Shown here: positions 29,481 to 38,881 of the stretch, piece by piece
Layout of the letters: each line of letters opens with the position of its first letter
Position numbering within the stretch: position 1 is the stretch's first letter
Source: Bacteroides nordii WAL 11050 = JCM 12987
GTDB taxonomy: Bacteria > Bacteroidota > Bacteroidia > Bacteroidales > Bacteroidaceae
NCBI GenBank assembly: GCA_000613465.1
Contig: BAJA01000042.1
Coordinates: forward strand, 1 to 43,053
Direction: 5' to 3'
DNA: 43,053 bases
Translations under genes and position numbers: made by a program
Notes under the pieces: model-generated
Database searches by the model: none
Told to the model about the DNA's origin: nothing
The model's input: the letters and a program-made list of their open reading frames with translations, nothing else

Positions 29481-29497
29481 CCACTAAAATCCAAAGT
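29481..29497 (+). promoter_or_regulatory. start-proximal motif of traI (sRNA target candidate)
   Basis: CCACTAAAATCCAAAGT ends 3 nt before ATG 29501. It matches the reverse complement of the RteR-like segment with a single extra A. Confidence 0.45.
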
Positions 29498-29500
29498 AAC

Positions 29501-30130
29501 ATGAGAACAAGAATAACAATGATTATCTGCCTGTGCCTGCTTTTCGCAGGCAGGGCAAGCGCACAGTGGGTCGTAAGCGATCCGGGCAATCTGGCGCAGG
29601 GTATCATCAATGCCTCCAAAAACATCATCCATACCTCCAAGACTGCCACGAACATGGTGAGCAACTTTCAGGAAACGGTGAAAATCTATCAGCAGGGCAA
29701 AAAGTATTACGATGCCCTCAAATCGGTGAACAATCTCGTCAAGGACGCCCGCAAGGTGCAGCAGACCATCCTGATGGTAGGCGACATCACCGACATTTAT
29801 GTAAACAGTTTCCAAAGGATGCTCCGTGATGGAAATTTCAGACCAGAAGAGCTGTCGGCAATCGCTTTCGGTTACACGAAACTGCTGGAAGAGAGCAACG
29901 AAGTGTTGACGGAACTGAAGAATGTGGTGAACATCACCACGCTCTCCATGACCGACAAGGAGCGCATGGACGTGGTGGAACGCTGCTACTCCAAAATGAA
30001 GCGTTACCGCAACCTTGTGAGCTATTACACCAACAAGAACATCTCCGTGAGTTATCTGCGTGCAAAGAAAAAGAACGACCTCGACCGCATCATGGGGCTG
30101 TACGGGAACATGAACGAAAGATACTGGTAA
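29501..30130 (+). CDS. traI: TraI conjugation protein (DUF4141)
   Basis: A 209-residue exported protein: cleavable signal peptide (MIICLCLLFAGRASAQW), then long alpha-helical, coiled-coil-prone stretches (NLAQGIINASKNIIHTSKTATN, ERMDVVERCYSKMKRYRNLV). Resembles VirB5/TrbJ-type periplasmic pilus-tip components in size and layout; the family is known as TraI in Bacteroidales ICEs (not a relaxase). The start is fixed by the motif at 29481 and the signal peptide. traJ begins 4 bp after its stop. Confidence 0.85.
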   Translation: MRTRITMIICLCLLFAGRASAQWVVSDPGNLAQGIINASKNIIHTSKTATNMVSNFQETVKIYQQGKKYYDALKSVNNLVKDARKVQQTILMVGDITDIYVNSFQRMLRDGNFRPEELSAIAFGYTKLLEESNEVLTELKNVVNITTLSMTDKERMDVVERCYSKMKRYRNLVSYYTNKNISVSYLRAKKKNDLDRIMGLYGNMNERYW

Positions 30131-30134
30131 GCCT

Positions 30135-31139
30135 ATGGAGTTCGATAACCTTCATCAGATTTTACGCTCACTTTATGAGCAGATGATGCCGCTATGTGGG
30201 GACATGGCGGGTGTGGCGAAAGGCATCGCCGGGCTGGGTGCGCTGTTCTACGTCGCCTACCGGGTATGGCAGTCGCTGGCGAGAGCCGAACCGATAGACG
30301 TATTCCCGATGCTCCGTCCTTTTGCCATCGGTCTGTGCATCATGTTCTTCCCGACTGTGGTGCTGGGCACGATAAACAGCATCCTCTCACCCGTTGTACA
30401 GGGCACGGCAAAGATGCTGGAGGCGGAAACGCTGGACATGAACCGATACAGGGAGCAGAAGGACAAGCTGGAATACGAGGCGATGGTGCGCAACCCCGAA
30501 ACCGCCTACCTCGTGTCCAACGAGGAATTTGACAAGCAACTGGAGGAACTCGGCTGGTCGCCCTCCGACATGGTGACGATGGCGGGAATGTATATCGACC
30601 GGGGAATGTACAATATGAAGAAGAGCATCCGCGACTTCTTCCGCGAGATACTGGAACTGCTGTTCCAAGCCGCCGCCCTCGTGATAGACACCGTCCGCAC
30701 CTTCTTTCTCGTGGTGCTGGCGATACTCGGTCCGATAGCCTTCGCCCTGTCGGTATGGGACGGTTTCCAAAGCACGCTCACGCAGTGGATATGCCGCTAC
30801 ATACAGGTCTATCTGTGGCTTCCGGTGTCGGACATGTTCAGCACCATACTGGCGAAGATACAGGTGCTGATGCTGCAAAGCGACATCGAGCGGATGCAGG
30901 CAGACCCGAACTTCTCGCTGGATTCGAGCGACGGGGTGTATATCGTGTTCCTCTGCATCGGCATCATCGGCTACTTCACCATTCCCACCGTTGCCGGCTG
31001 GATTATCCAAGCCGGAGGCATGGGCGGTTACGGTCGCAACGTGAACCAGATGGCGGGACGAGCCGGAAGCATGGCGGGCAGCGTGGCGGGTGCAGCCGCA
31101 GGAAACGTGGTCGGACGTGCCGGGAAACTGCTGAAATAA
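30135..31139 (+). CDS. traJ: TraJ, VirB6-like inner-membrane channel protein
   Basis: Intact 334-residue polytopic protein. Hydrophobic helices lie near residues 18-36, 55-80, 178-215, 225-250 and 268-300, with a Gly/Ala-rich C-terminal tail (AGRAGSMAGSVAGAAAGNVVG). The VirB6/TrbL plan indicates part of the inner-membrane translocation pore. It lies between traI and traK as in CTnDOT. Confidence 0.88.
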   Translation: MEFDNLHQILRSLYEQMMPLCGDMAGVAKGIAGLGALFYVAYRVWQSLARAEPIDVFPMLRPFAIGLCIMFFPTVVLGTINSILSPVVQGTAKMLEAETLDMNRYREQKDKLEYEAMVRNPETAYLVSNEEFDKQLEELGWSPSDMVTMAGMYIDRGMYNMKKSIRDFFREILELLFQAAALVIDTVRTFFLVVLAILGPIAFALSVWDGFQSTLTQWICRYIQVYLWLPVSDMFSTILAKIQVLMLQSDIERMQADPNFSLDSSDGVYIVFLCIGIIGYFTIPTVAGWIIQAGGMGGYGRNVNQMAGRAGSMAGSVAGAAAGNVVGRAGKLLK

Positions 31140-31170
31140 TCAACTGACAATTAAAAACGAATAAACAACA

Positions 31171-31794
31171 ATGGAATTTAAGTCACTTAAAAACATCGAA
31201 TCATCGTTCAGGCAGATACGCCTGTTCGGTATCGTCTTCCTCTCGCTGTGCGCCGTGGTGACGGTGTGGAGCGTGTGGAACTCCTACCGTTTCGCGGAGA
31301 AGCAACGGGAGAAAATCTATGTGTTGGACAACGGCAAATCGCTGATGCTTGCGCTGTCGCAGGATCTGTCGCAGAACCGTCCAGCGGAGGCACGGGAGCA
31401 TGTGCGCCGCTTCCACGAGCTTTTCTTCACGCTGTCACCTGAAAAAAGCGCGATTGAACACAACGTAAAACGTGCCTTGCTGCTGGCAGACAAGAGCGTG
31501 TACCACTATTATTCGGACTTCGCCGAGAAGGGGTACTACAACCGCATCATCGCCGGGAACATCAACCAAGTGTTGAAGGTGGACAGCGTGGTGTGTGACT
31601 TCAACGCCTATCCCTACCGTGCCGTGACTTACGCCACGCAGAAAATCATCCGGCAGAGCAACGTCACCGAGCGCAGCCTCGTGACTACCTGCCGCCTGCT
31701 GAACGCATCGCGGTCGGACGACAACCCCAATGGCTTCACCATCGAGGGCTTCACCATCATCGAGAACAAGGATTTACAGACAATCAAACGGTAA
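31171..31794 (+). CDS. traK: TraK, VirB8-like protein
   Basis: Intact 207-residue bitopic protein: short cytoplasmic N-terminus, one membrane segment (~residues 17-37, LFGIVFLSLCAVVTVWSVWN), then a periplasmic domain with YNRIIAGNINQVLKVDSVVCDF and AVTYATQKIIRQSNVTERSL. The topology fits VirB8-type scaffold proteins. traL starts 6 bp after the stop. Confidence 0.85.
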   Translation: MEFKSLKNIESSFRQIRLFGIVFLSLCAVVTVWSVWNSYRFAEKQREKIYVLDNGKSLMLALSQDLSQNRPAEAREHVRRFHELFFTLSPEKSAIEHNVKRALLLADKSVYHYYSDFAEKGYYNRIIAGNINQVLKVDSVVCDFNAYPYRAVTYATQKIIRQSNVTERSLVTTCRLLNASRSDDNPNGFTIEGFTIIENKDLQTIKR

Positions 31795-31800
31795 CGGATT

Positions 31801-32121
31801 ATGAAACGGAAAGTAAAAAGTATCAGAAAAACAATGTGGGGCGCATACTGGAAGCTCCACGACAAACGGAAACGGCTGGTGGCAAGGCTCAAAGGGTATT
31901 TGGACGGTTTGCCGCCGGAAACACGCCGCCGCATCATGCTGGGGATGCTCGCCGCCTTCGCGGTGCTTGCCCTCTATACCTTCGGCAGAGCCGTCTATGA
32001 CATCGGCAGAAACGACGGCTCACGCATGGAAACGGGACACGCCGGACGGGTGGAACTGCCGACCCCGGTGGAAACAGACAATCACTTAACACCTTATTCA
32101 TATGGAACAGACGAAGAATGA
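31801..32121 (+). CDS. traL: TraL (DUF3989) small membrane protein
   Basis: A 106-residue protein with a very basic N-terminus (MKRKVKSIRKTMWGAYWKLHDKRK reading, residues 1-24), one membrane helix (~48-63, LGMLAAFAVLALYTFG) and a short periplasmic tail. The last 20 bp overlap the traM start. Function not known beyond its fixed place in the tra operon. Confidence 0.8.
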   Translation: MKRKVKSIRKTMWGAYWKLHDKRKRLVARLKGYLDGLPPETRRRIMLGMLAAFAVLALYTFGRAVYDIGRNDGSRMETGHAGRVELPTPVETDNHLTPYSYGTDEE

Positions 32122-33447
32122 ACCGACGAAAGAGAACAAAGCCGCTCCCGACACGGGAAAGCCGAAAAAGGGGCGCGAACCGCTGACAGAGGCTCAGCGG
32201 CTGAAACGGCAGAAGATGATCGTGTTGCCCGCTATGGTGCTGGTCTTCATTGGGGCGATGTGGCTGATATTCGCCCCGTCCTCCGGCAAGGAACAACCGC
32301 CGGGAACGGACGGATACAACACCGAAATGCCCGACGCTGACAAGGCGAACAAGCAGATTATCGGCGACAAGTTGAAAGCCTACGAGCATGGGGAGATGGA
32401 AGAGCGTCAGGAGAGCCGCAACCGTACCATCGGGCAGTTGAGCGACATGTTCGACCGCGAGATAGCGGGAACGGAGGACGGAACGAACTTCGACCTCGCC
32501 AATCCGGGCGGCAAGGAGGAAAAGGCACAGCCTGCCGCACCGCAGACTATCCAATCCTCCGCTGCCGCCTACCGTGACCTGAACGCCACCCTCGGCAACT
32601 TCTACGAACAGCCGAAGAACGACAATGCCGAGATGGATGAGCTGTTGGAGCGCATCGCCTCGCTGGAATCGGAACTGGAAAGCGAAAAAGGCAGGACTTC
32701 ATCTATGGACGAACAGGTGGCACTTATGGAGAAGTCCTATGAGCTGGCGGCAAAGTACATGGGCGGTCAGAACGGAGGAAAGCCGGAACAGGCGGCAGAG
32801 CTTCCACCGTGCAGAAGGGAAAGAAGAACACGGCGACACCCGTAAGGCAAGTGACCCGCCAAATCGTTTCCTTCCTTGCACAGCCCATGAGCAACGCGGA
32901 GTTTGTCGCCACCTTCTCGCAGGAACGCAACCGGGGGTTCAACACGGCTGTCGGCACTACAGAGGTATCGGACCGGAACACCATACCGGCGTGTGTGCAT
33001 GGGGCGCAGAGCGTGACGGATGGGCAGACAGTAAGGCTTCGCCTGCTGGAGCCTATGGCGGTGGCGGGCAGGACAATCCCCCGCAATGCGGTGGTGGTCG
33101 GCACGGGCAAGATACAGGGGGAACGGCTCGACATCGAGATTACCTCGCTGGAATATGACGGTACGATTATCCCCGTGGAGCTTGCGGTCTATGACACGGA
33201 CGGACAGCCCGGCATCTTCATCCCGAACTCGATGGAGATGAACGCCGTCAGGGAGGTCGCCGCCAACATGGGAGGTTCGTTGGGTAGCAGCATCAACATC
33301 TCCACCAATGCCGGGGCGCAGCTCGCCTCCGACTTGGGCAAGGGGCTGATACAAGGCACAAGCCAGTACATAGCCAAGAAAATGCGAACCGTAAAGGTGC
33401 ATCTGAAAGCCGGGTACAGGGTTATGCTCTATCAGGAAAAGGACTGA
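32102..33447 (+). pseudogene. traM: TraM, VirB10-like protein, frameshift near 32800
   Basis: Restored length ~448 residues. Cytoplasmic Lys/Glu-rich N-terminus, membrane helix at ~40-60 (IVLPAMVLVFIGAMWLIFAP), Pro/Glu-rich and coiled-coil linker (ERIASLESELESEKG), then the VirB10/TrbI-type beta-barrel domain (IPACVHGAQSVTDGQTVRLRLLEPMAVAGRTIPRNAVVVG). The frames join as PEQAAE-A-STVQKGKK if one G is restored (GAGCTTCC for GAGGCTTCC). Spans the envelope and links the inner-membrane complex to TraN. The start overlaps traL. Confidence 0.88.
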
Positions 33448-33474
33448 AAACAATAATCAATCAAAAAAACATTT

Positions 33475-33494
33475 ACCACTAAAAATCCAAAAGT
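33475..33494 (+). promoter_or_regulatory. start-proximal motif of traN (sRNA target candidate)
   Basis: ACCACTAAAAATCCAAAAGT precedes ATG 33496 by one base. It is a looser version of the repeated motif, with extra A residues in both A runs. Confidence 0.4.
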
Positions 33495-33495
33495 A

Positions 33496-34483
33496 ATGAG
33501 AAAAGTAATCATCATGTTTGCCCTCGCTATGGGCATCGCATCTGCCACGCGCAGGAGAATGTAACCGTTGAAACAACCAACGGAAGTAATGAACAGCCGA
33601 CCTTGACAAAGGAGGTCTATCCGCAGAAGGAGGCGGACGGCGACCTGTATCACGGGCTGTCACGCAAGCTGACCTTCGACCGCATGATACCGCCGCACGG
33701 TCTGGAAGTGACCTACGACAAGACTGTCCACGTCATCTTTCCGGCGGAGGTGCGCTATGTCGATTTAGGCTCGCCCGACCTGATTGCCGGGAAAGCCGAC
33801 GGAGCGGAGAACGTCATCCGCGTGAAGGCTACCGTGAGAAATTTTCCCAACGAAACGAATATGTCCGTCATCACGGAAGACGGCAGTTTCTACACCTTCA
33901 ACGTGAAGTACGCCGCCGAACCGCTGTTGCTCAACGTGGAGATGTGCGACTTCATCCATGACGCAGCACGGTGAACCGCCCGAACAACGCGCAGGAAATC
34001 TATCTGAAAGAGCTGGGCAGCGAAAGCCCGATGCTGGTGCGCCTTATCATGAAGTCCATCCACAAACAGAACAAACGGGAGGTGAAGCATATCGGCTGCA
34101 AGCGTTTCGGCATCCAGTATCTTCTCAAAGGCATCTACACGCATAACGGATTGCTCTATTTCCACACGGAGATAAAGAACCAGAGCAACGTGCCTTTCGA
34201 TGTGGACTATATCACATGGAAAATCGTGGACAAGAAGGTGGCGAAGCGTACCGCCATGCAGGAGCAGATCATCCTGCCGCTCCGAGCGCAGAACTACGCC
34301 ACCCTCGTGCCGGGCAAGAAAAGTGAACGCACGGTCTTCACGATGGCTAAGTTCACCATCCCCGACGACAAATGCCTTGTGGTGGAACTGAACGAGAAGA
34401 ACGGCGGCCGTCACCAGTCCTTCGTGATTGAGAACGAGGATTTGGTACGCGCGGGTACCATCAACGAACTTCAAGTACGCTGA
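33496..34483 (+). pseudogene. traN: TraN, VirB9-like protein (DUF4138), two frameshifts
   Basis: Restored length ~329 residues. The signal peptide MRKVIIMFALAMGIASAHAQ is broken near 33545, where GCCACGCG should read GCCCACGCG. The VirB9-like domain includes VTYDKTVHVIFPAEVRYVDLG and SVITEDGSFYTFNVKY. A second shift near 33962 (GACGCAGC for GACGGCAGC) separates FIHD from GSTVNRPNNAQEIYLKELG. The C-terminal part has the beta-rich GLLYFHTEIKNQSNVPFDVDY. Periplasmic/outer-membrane partner of TraM. traO starts 3 bp after the stop. Confidence 0.87.
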
Positions 34484-34485
34484 CC

Positions 34486-35061
34486 ATGAGAAAGTACATC
34501 GCAATAATCATCGCGTCGCTTGCCCTTTTCACGGGGCAGGCGCACGCCCAGCGATGCCTGCCGAAAATGCAGGGTATCGAGGTGAGGGCGGATATGGCGG
34601 ATGGCTTTAATCCCGGCGGCAAGGATGGCGGGTACAGTTTCGGGGCGGCACTCTCCACTTACACGAAGAAGGGGAACAAGTGGGTGTTCGGTGGCGAATA
34701 CCTCCTGAAGAACAACCCCTATAAGGACACCAAGATACCCGTGGCGCAGTTCACGGCGGATGGCGGATATTACTTCAAGATACTGTCGGACGCCCGAAAA
34801 ATCGTGTTCGTCTATGCTGGGGCTTCGGCTCTCGCCGGATATGAGTCTGTGAATTGGGGGAAGAAAATGCTGCATGACGGCTCCACGCTGCACGACCGGG
34901 ACGCCTTCATCTACGGCGGCGCGCTGACGCTCGATGTGGAATGCTACGTGGCAGACCGTATAGCCCTGCTTGCCAATCTGCGGGAGCGTTGCCTTTGGGG
35001 TGGCGACACGCGGAAGTTTCACACGCAGTTCGGGGTCGGTATCAAGTTCATCATCAACTGA
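34486..35061 (+). CDS. traO: TraO outer-membrane conjugation protein
   Basis: Intact 191-residue exported protein: signal peptide with cleavage after AHA (IASLALFTGQAHAQR), then alternating aromatic/glycine beta strands (GYSFGAALSTYTKKGNKWVFGGEYLL) ending in FHTQFGVGIKFIIN, a beta-barrel-like C-terminus with a terminal aromatic/hydrophobic pattern. Probable outer-membrane component of the channel. Confidence 0.85.
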   Translation: MRKYIAIIIASLALFTGQAHAQRCLPKMQGIEVRADMADGFNPGGKDGGYSFGAALSTYTKKGNKWVFGGEYLLKNNPYKDTKIPVAQFTADGGYYFKILSDARKIVFVYAGASALAGYESVNWGKKMLHDGSTLHDRDAFIYGGALTLDVECYVADRIALLANLRERCLWGGDTRKFHTQFGVGIKFIIN

Positions 35062-35068
35062 CACGGGC

Positions 35069-35938
35069 ATGGAAAGGACGGAAATAGATGCTGTCAGAAG
35101 GATGCCGCTTGCGGATTTTCTCGCACGGCTGGGGCATGAGCCTGTTAGAAGGAGCGGTAACGAGCTGTGGTATCTTGCCCCGTACAGGGGCGAGCGCACA
35201 CCCTCTTTCCGTGTGAACGTGGCGAAACAGCTCTGGTACGACTTCGGTTTGGGCAAGGGCGGCGACATCTTCACGCTTGCCGGGGAGTTTCTGCAAAGCG
35301 ATGACTTTAGGACGCAGGCGAAGTTCATAGCGGAAGCCGCCAACATGACGGTGACCGGATGGGAAAAACCCGCCTATCTCCCGAAGCCGATTGAACCCGT
35401 CTTTGAGGATGTGGAGGCAGTTCCGTTGTTTCGTTCACCGCTGACGGAGTATCTGGCAGAACGGGGCATCCCTTACGCCATCGCATCCCGTCACTGTTGC
35501 CGTCTTAACTACGGCGTTCGTGGGAAACGGTATTTTGCCGTCGGCTTCCCGAACATGGCAGGTGGCTATGAAGTCAGAAGCCGATATTTCAAGGGTTGCA
35601 TCCCGCCAAAAGATATGTCTTTGGTAATGGCTAAAGAAATTCCGGCTGACGAATGCCTCGTGTTCGAGGGCTTCATGGACTTCCTTTCTGCGGTGACGCT
35701 TGGCGTAACCGGTAACGCTGACTGCCTTGTGCTGAACTCCGTCGCCAACGTGGAGAAGGCGGCGGGATTGCTGGACGGCTACGGGCGCATCGACTGTTTC
35801 CTTGACCGTGACGAAGCCGGACGGCGGACGCTTGCCGCACTTGTGGGGCGATACGGGGAGCGTGTCACCGACCGTTCCTCCCTCTATGACGGTTGCAAGG
35901 ACTTGAACAAGTACCTGCAACTGACAACGAAAAATTAA
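35069..35938 (+). CDS. traP: TraP, primase-like TOPRIM protein
   Basis: A 289-residue protein. The N-terminal domain resembles the DnaG CHC2 finger (DFLARLGHEPVRRSGNELWYLAPYRGERTPSF, then LWYDFGLGKGGD) but lacks the zinc-binding cysteines. The C-terminal TOPRIM core has ECLVFEGFMDFLSA (~residue 193) and DCFLDRDEAGRR (~252), whose Glu and Asp residues bind metal. Likely primes the complementary strand of transferred DNA; this is known by family, not shown. ATG 35069 lies just after the traO stop. Confidence 0.87.
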   Translation: MERTEIDAVRRMPLADFLARLGHEPVRRSGNELWYLAPYRGERTPSFRVNVAKQLWYDFGLGKGGDIFTLAGEFLQSDDFRTQAKFIAEAANMTVTGWEKPAYLPKPIEPVFEDVEAVPLFRSPLTEYLAERGIPYAIASRHCCRLNYGVRGKRYFAVGFPNMAGGYEVRSRYFKGCIPPKDMSLVMAKEIPADECLVFEGFMDFLSAVTLGVTGNADCLVLNSVANVEKAAGLLDGYGRIDCFLDRDEAGRRTLAALVGRYGERVTDRSSLYDGCKDLNKYLQLTTKN

Positions 35939-35966
35939 AAAACAACCATCTAAAAATCGAAGAACA

Positions 35967-36470
35967 ATGAACATACTGAACAACAGAAACAAGAGAACAT
36001 CCATCTTCAAGGCGGTGGCGTTATGCCTGATAGCCGCCGTGTCATTCACCCTCGTATCGTGCGACGACGACATGGACATTCAACAGTCCTATCCCTTCAC
36101 GGTGGAGGTCATGCCCGTGCCGAACAAGGTGACAAAGGGGCAGACGGTGGAAATCCGCTGTGAGCTGAAAAAGAAGGGCGACTTCGCTAACACGCTTTAC
36201 ACTATCCGCTATTTTCAGTTTGAGGGAGAAGGAAAGTTGAAAATGGACAACGGCATCACCTTCCTGCCCAACGACCGCTACCTGCTGGAGAACGGGAAGT
36301 TCCGTCTGTACTACACGGCGGAGGGTGAAGAAGCACACAACTTCATCGTGGTGGTGGAGGACAACTTCGGCAACTCCTTCGAGTTGGAATTTGACTTCAA
36401 CAACCGGAATGTAAAGGATGACGGTTTGACCATCGTTCCCATCGGCAACTTCAGCCCCTTGTTGAAATGA
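35967..36470 (+). CDS. traQ: TraQ conjugation lipoprotein (DUF3872)
   Basis: A 167-residue lipoprotein: signal peptide ending LVSC|DDDMD (lipobox near residue 30), then a single immunoglobulin-like beta domain (PFTVEVMPVPNKVTKGQTVEIRCELKK ... FIVVVEDNFGNSFELEFDF). Intact. The stop overlaps the start of the lysozyme gene (ATGA). Role in transfer unknown. Confidence 0.85.
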   Translation: MNILNNRNKRTSIFKAVALCLIAAVSFTLVSCDDDMDIQQSYPFTVEVMPVPNKVTKGQTVEIRCELKKKGDFANTLYTIRYFQFEGEGKLKMDNGITFLPNDRYLLENGKFRLYYTAEGEEAHNFIVVVEDNFGNSFELEFDFNNRNVKDDGLTIVPIGNFSPLLK

Positions 36471-36994
36471 TGCGTGTATTCATGATAATGCTCTGTTCGC
36501 TTCTGGCGGTCTGTTCCGTATCTGCACGGACCAGCCGCCAAGAGGAAACGGACGGGCAGGCGGCAATCTACCGTCTGCCACTTATGGAACGGGCTTTTTT
36601 ATGCTGTCGCTATTTTGAGGGCTGGCACTCAGAAAAACACCATCCATACGTGGGTTGGGGTCACAAACTTTTGCCAAACGAGAAGTATTCAGCACGAACC
36701 ATGACAAAATGGGACGCGGATGAACTTTTGCGGAAAGACCTGCGCAAATTTGTCGCCATGTTCCGTAAATTCGGAGTTGATTCGACTTTGCTTGGCACGT
36801 TAGCTTACAATGTGGGACCGGCGAAGCTGTTAGGCAGCAAGACACTCCCCAAAAGTACCTTAATCAAGAAATTGGAAGCTGGCGACAGGAACATTTACCG
36901 TGAGTATATCGCCTTCTGCAACTACAAGGGTAAACGCCACGCCATGCTGCTCAAACGGAGAAAAGCGGAGTTTGCGCTGTTGTATATCCCATAA
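36467..36994 (+). CDS. GH24-like lysozyme / VirB1-type muramidase
   Basis: A 175-residue exported enzyme with an N-terminal signal peptide (MIMLCSLLAVCSVSA). The phage-type lysozyme core has a catalytic Glu candidate in CRYFEGWHS (~47), followed by YVGWGHKLLPNE and later TLAYNVGPAKLLGSKTL. It probably opens peptidoglycan locally for assembly of the mating channel, the VirB1 role. Last gene of the tra operon: coupled to traQ and followed by a terminator. Confidence 0.83.
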   Translation: MMRVFMIMLCSLLAVCSVSARTSRQEETDGQAAIYRLPLMERAFLCCRYFEGWHSEKHHPYVGWGHKLLPNEKYSARTMTKWDADELLRKDLRKFVAMFRKFGVDSTLLGTLAYNVGPAKLLGSKTLPKSTLIKKLEAGDRNIYREYIAFCNYKGKRHAMLLKRRKAEFALLYIP

Positions 36995-37011
36995 ATGTAA
37001 ATAGACAAAAG

Positions 37012-37047
37012 AACCTCCGATGAAACCACAACTTCATCGGAGGTTTT
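37012..37047 (+). terminator. terminator of the tra operon
   Basis: AACCTCCGATGAA (37012-37024) pairs perfectly with TTCATCGGAGGTT (37033-37045), loop of 8 nt, then T-rich sequence. It lies 17 bp after the lysozyme stop. The A/T flanks allow some action on the opposite strand too. Confidence 0.85.
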
Positions 37048-37111
37048 CCGGTTTGTTAAAATTGAATTTTTACTTCTTTCTCTTTAATATGTATCACATC
37101 TCCCATAATCG

Positions 37112-38361
37112 TCATAGGCACATTTTCCCATTCCAAGGTTCATCATAACATTCATCTTTATCATACTTTTCTTTTTCACAAAACGAATGCAATGGGCATA
37201 CATAACCATATTTGTGCAATCTCGTTAAATATGAAAATAATGCATTGTGCCCTATTAGTGCCAACATATCATCAGATAATTTTTCGGAATCTATTGAGGA
37301 TGAAGGTGTGGATTAAAATCGCCACTGTCTGTATAGCTATAAGGCATTCCTAAAAAATCTATTAACGTTTTAATTCGTTCCTTAGATAAGGGTTGGTAAT
37401 CAGTAATCAAAGTTAAGATAGGAACAAATCCTTTGGCAGGACGAATTCGTTCCAAAACTTCGCCAATATAATCGATTCCGACTCGGACACTTTTAAAAAA
37501 GACTTGTTTGAATGTGTCTATAAGAGTATCAAAAAAGTCACAAACTGACATTGCTTTTCCCTTGATGTATATTTTATCTTCATTGACGAACCGTTCAAAC
37601 AATTCTATTGCAGATAAATCCGGATTTTCATTCGCGTATGCTAAGTTATCTATTAGAACTTCAGCAGGAGAAAGGCTAAACAAAGATATATAGCAAATAG
37701 TTATCAGTTTTATATTATCAGATGCTATTGCAGAAAAATGTTGTTCTGCAATAATCTTAATTAAATTATATGGGAGGTCAAATTCTTCATGAGTTGCAGT
37801 TTCATCTATGAGCATTTGATACAATGCTGCCATACTCTCCTTAATAATGTTAGCACCCAAAACAATGGTTTGTTTTGAACCATCCGTAAAACTGATATCT
37901 AATGTTATTATTGGTAAATTTCTATTATTTACCTTTTTATAGTTTCTATGGATGCAAATCCGTTCACTTACATCTATTTTAAAATTATTTCTCCGTGTAT
38001 CTGAAAGTGGGCAATATCCTGTTCCACATTCTACAATATCCATTTTATTCTTCAATCCTTGAGAATAATCAATATTTAATGGGAGAGTGATAGTAGATGT
38101 AGCATTTTCTACAAAAGCATATGTTTCCGCCATTATATTATATCGAACCATACTATCATATAGTCCCCACGGAGTTGATACATTTTGAAGAAAGTGGATG
38201 TATTCATGAACAAGAGTTCCTAATGTTGGGACATCAAGTTCATCGATGTTTCCATCAAAAGAATTGTGAATACGAATCTGCATAAACGCCGGCTGATATT
38301 CACCTTTACTATTATTTCGTTCTGTTATGATGTGCTTTTGACTTATTGTTAATTCACACAT
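37112..38361 (-). pseudogene. HExxH-motif protein of unknown function, frameshift near 37308
   Basis: Unrecognised AT-rich cargo gene. The main frame (38361 to 37291, 356 residues) is soluble, with TLVHEYIHFLQ at residues ~49-59, an HExxH zinc-metallopeptidase signature. A one-base deletion near 37308 seems to cut off a tail: the next frame continues IDSEKLSDDMLALIGHNALF and a Cys-rich stretch (CPLHSFCEKEK) to TGA at 37112-37114, total ~416 residues. A second A/T-rich slip near the end is possible. No signal peptide, so an intracellular protease or a domain that has kept only the motif. It stands alone between the tra terminator and the right-end operon, with a promoter inside an 11-bp inverted repeat. 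Confidence 0.65.
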
Positions 38362-38374
38362 AATATTACTATGA

Positions 38375-38410
38375 TTATGAGTATCAATACTTTTACAAAG
38401 ATACTCATAA
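38375..38410 (-). promoter_or_regulatory. promoter within an 11-bp inverted repeat (operator candidate)
   Basis: TTATGAGTATC (38375-38385) and GATACTCATAA (38400-38410) are perfect inverted copies. The minus-strand -7 box TATCTTTG (38403-38396) overlaps one arm, and the predicted start near 38388 lies between the arms. A repressor bound here would block the HExxH gene. No repressor gene is adjacent. Confidence 0.5.
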
Positions 38411-38420
38411 TATTTTATAT

Positions 38421-38514
38421 ATCGCTAACAAGCGATTGAAACAAAGGTTTCTTTGCTACTTTCTTTGTCCGCCATCATGCTCACTGAAAGAAAGTAGGGC
38501 GGCTCTCGCCGCCC
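38421..38514. repeat. cluster of three hairpins after the right-end operon
   Basis: ATCGCT/AGCGAT (38421, 38431), CTACTTTCTTT/AAAGAAAGTAG (38456, 38487) and GGGCGGC-TCTC-GCCGCCC (38497-38514). The last lies 7 bp after the stop of the minus-strand gene and could terminate the operon, though it lacks a long T run. Confidence 0.5.
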
Positions 38515-38520
38515 CTCCAC

Positions 38521-38829
38521 TCAAAAGCGTGTGTAAAGTCCCGTCACCATCGTGAACATTTCCTCCAACATATCAAAATAGATGCCCTCGTGTATGGCAA
38601 TGTCCTTTGTTCTGCTCTCGAATGTCTTTTTGCTGAATGTCCTGCGGTAGAAACGCATATTGTAGAGGTCTGCCCCTGCATCATAGATGATGTCAAGGCG
38701 GTTGGCACTTGTCTTGTTCCTTGCAAGGCTCATCCGTAAGCCGTTGCCCATATCTATGAAGTCACGGCTTCCCGTCATGGCGGTGAAGCGTCTTCCGCCT
38801 ATCTGCTGTAATATCGTCTGTGCTATCAT
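38521..38829 (-). CDS. hypothetical protein of the ICE right-end operon
   Basis: A 102-residue soluble protein: ILQQIGGRRFTAMTGSRDFIDMGNGLRMSLARNKTSANRLDI-type N-terminal half, C-terminal half rich in Tyr, Phe and Met. Similar small proteins occur at the right end of Bacteroidales ICEs and in related phage-like plasmids. I know no function. Last gene of a minus-strand series of closely spaced small genes. Confidence 0.65.
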   Translation of the reverse strand: MIAQTILQQIGGRRFTAMTGSRDFIDMGNGLRMSLARNKTSANRLDIIYDAGADLYNMRFYRRTFSKKTFESRTKDIAIHEGIYFDMLEEMFTMVTGLYTRF

Positions 38830-38881
38830 ATCCGTTGTTTTAGGGTTTTAAGTGTTGGCGGTGCGGACACCGCCAACTTGT

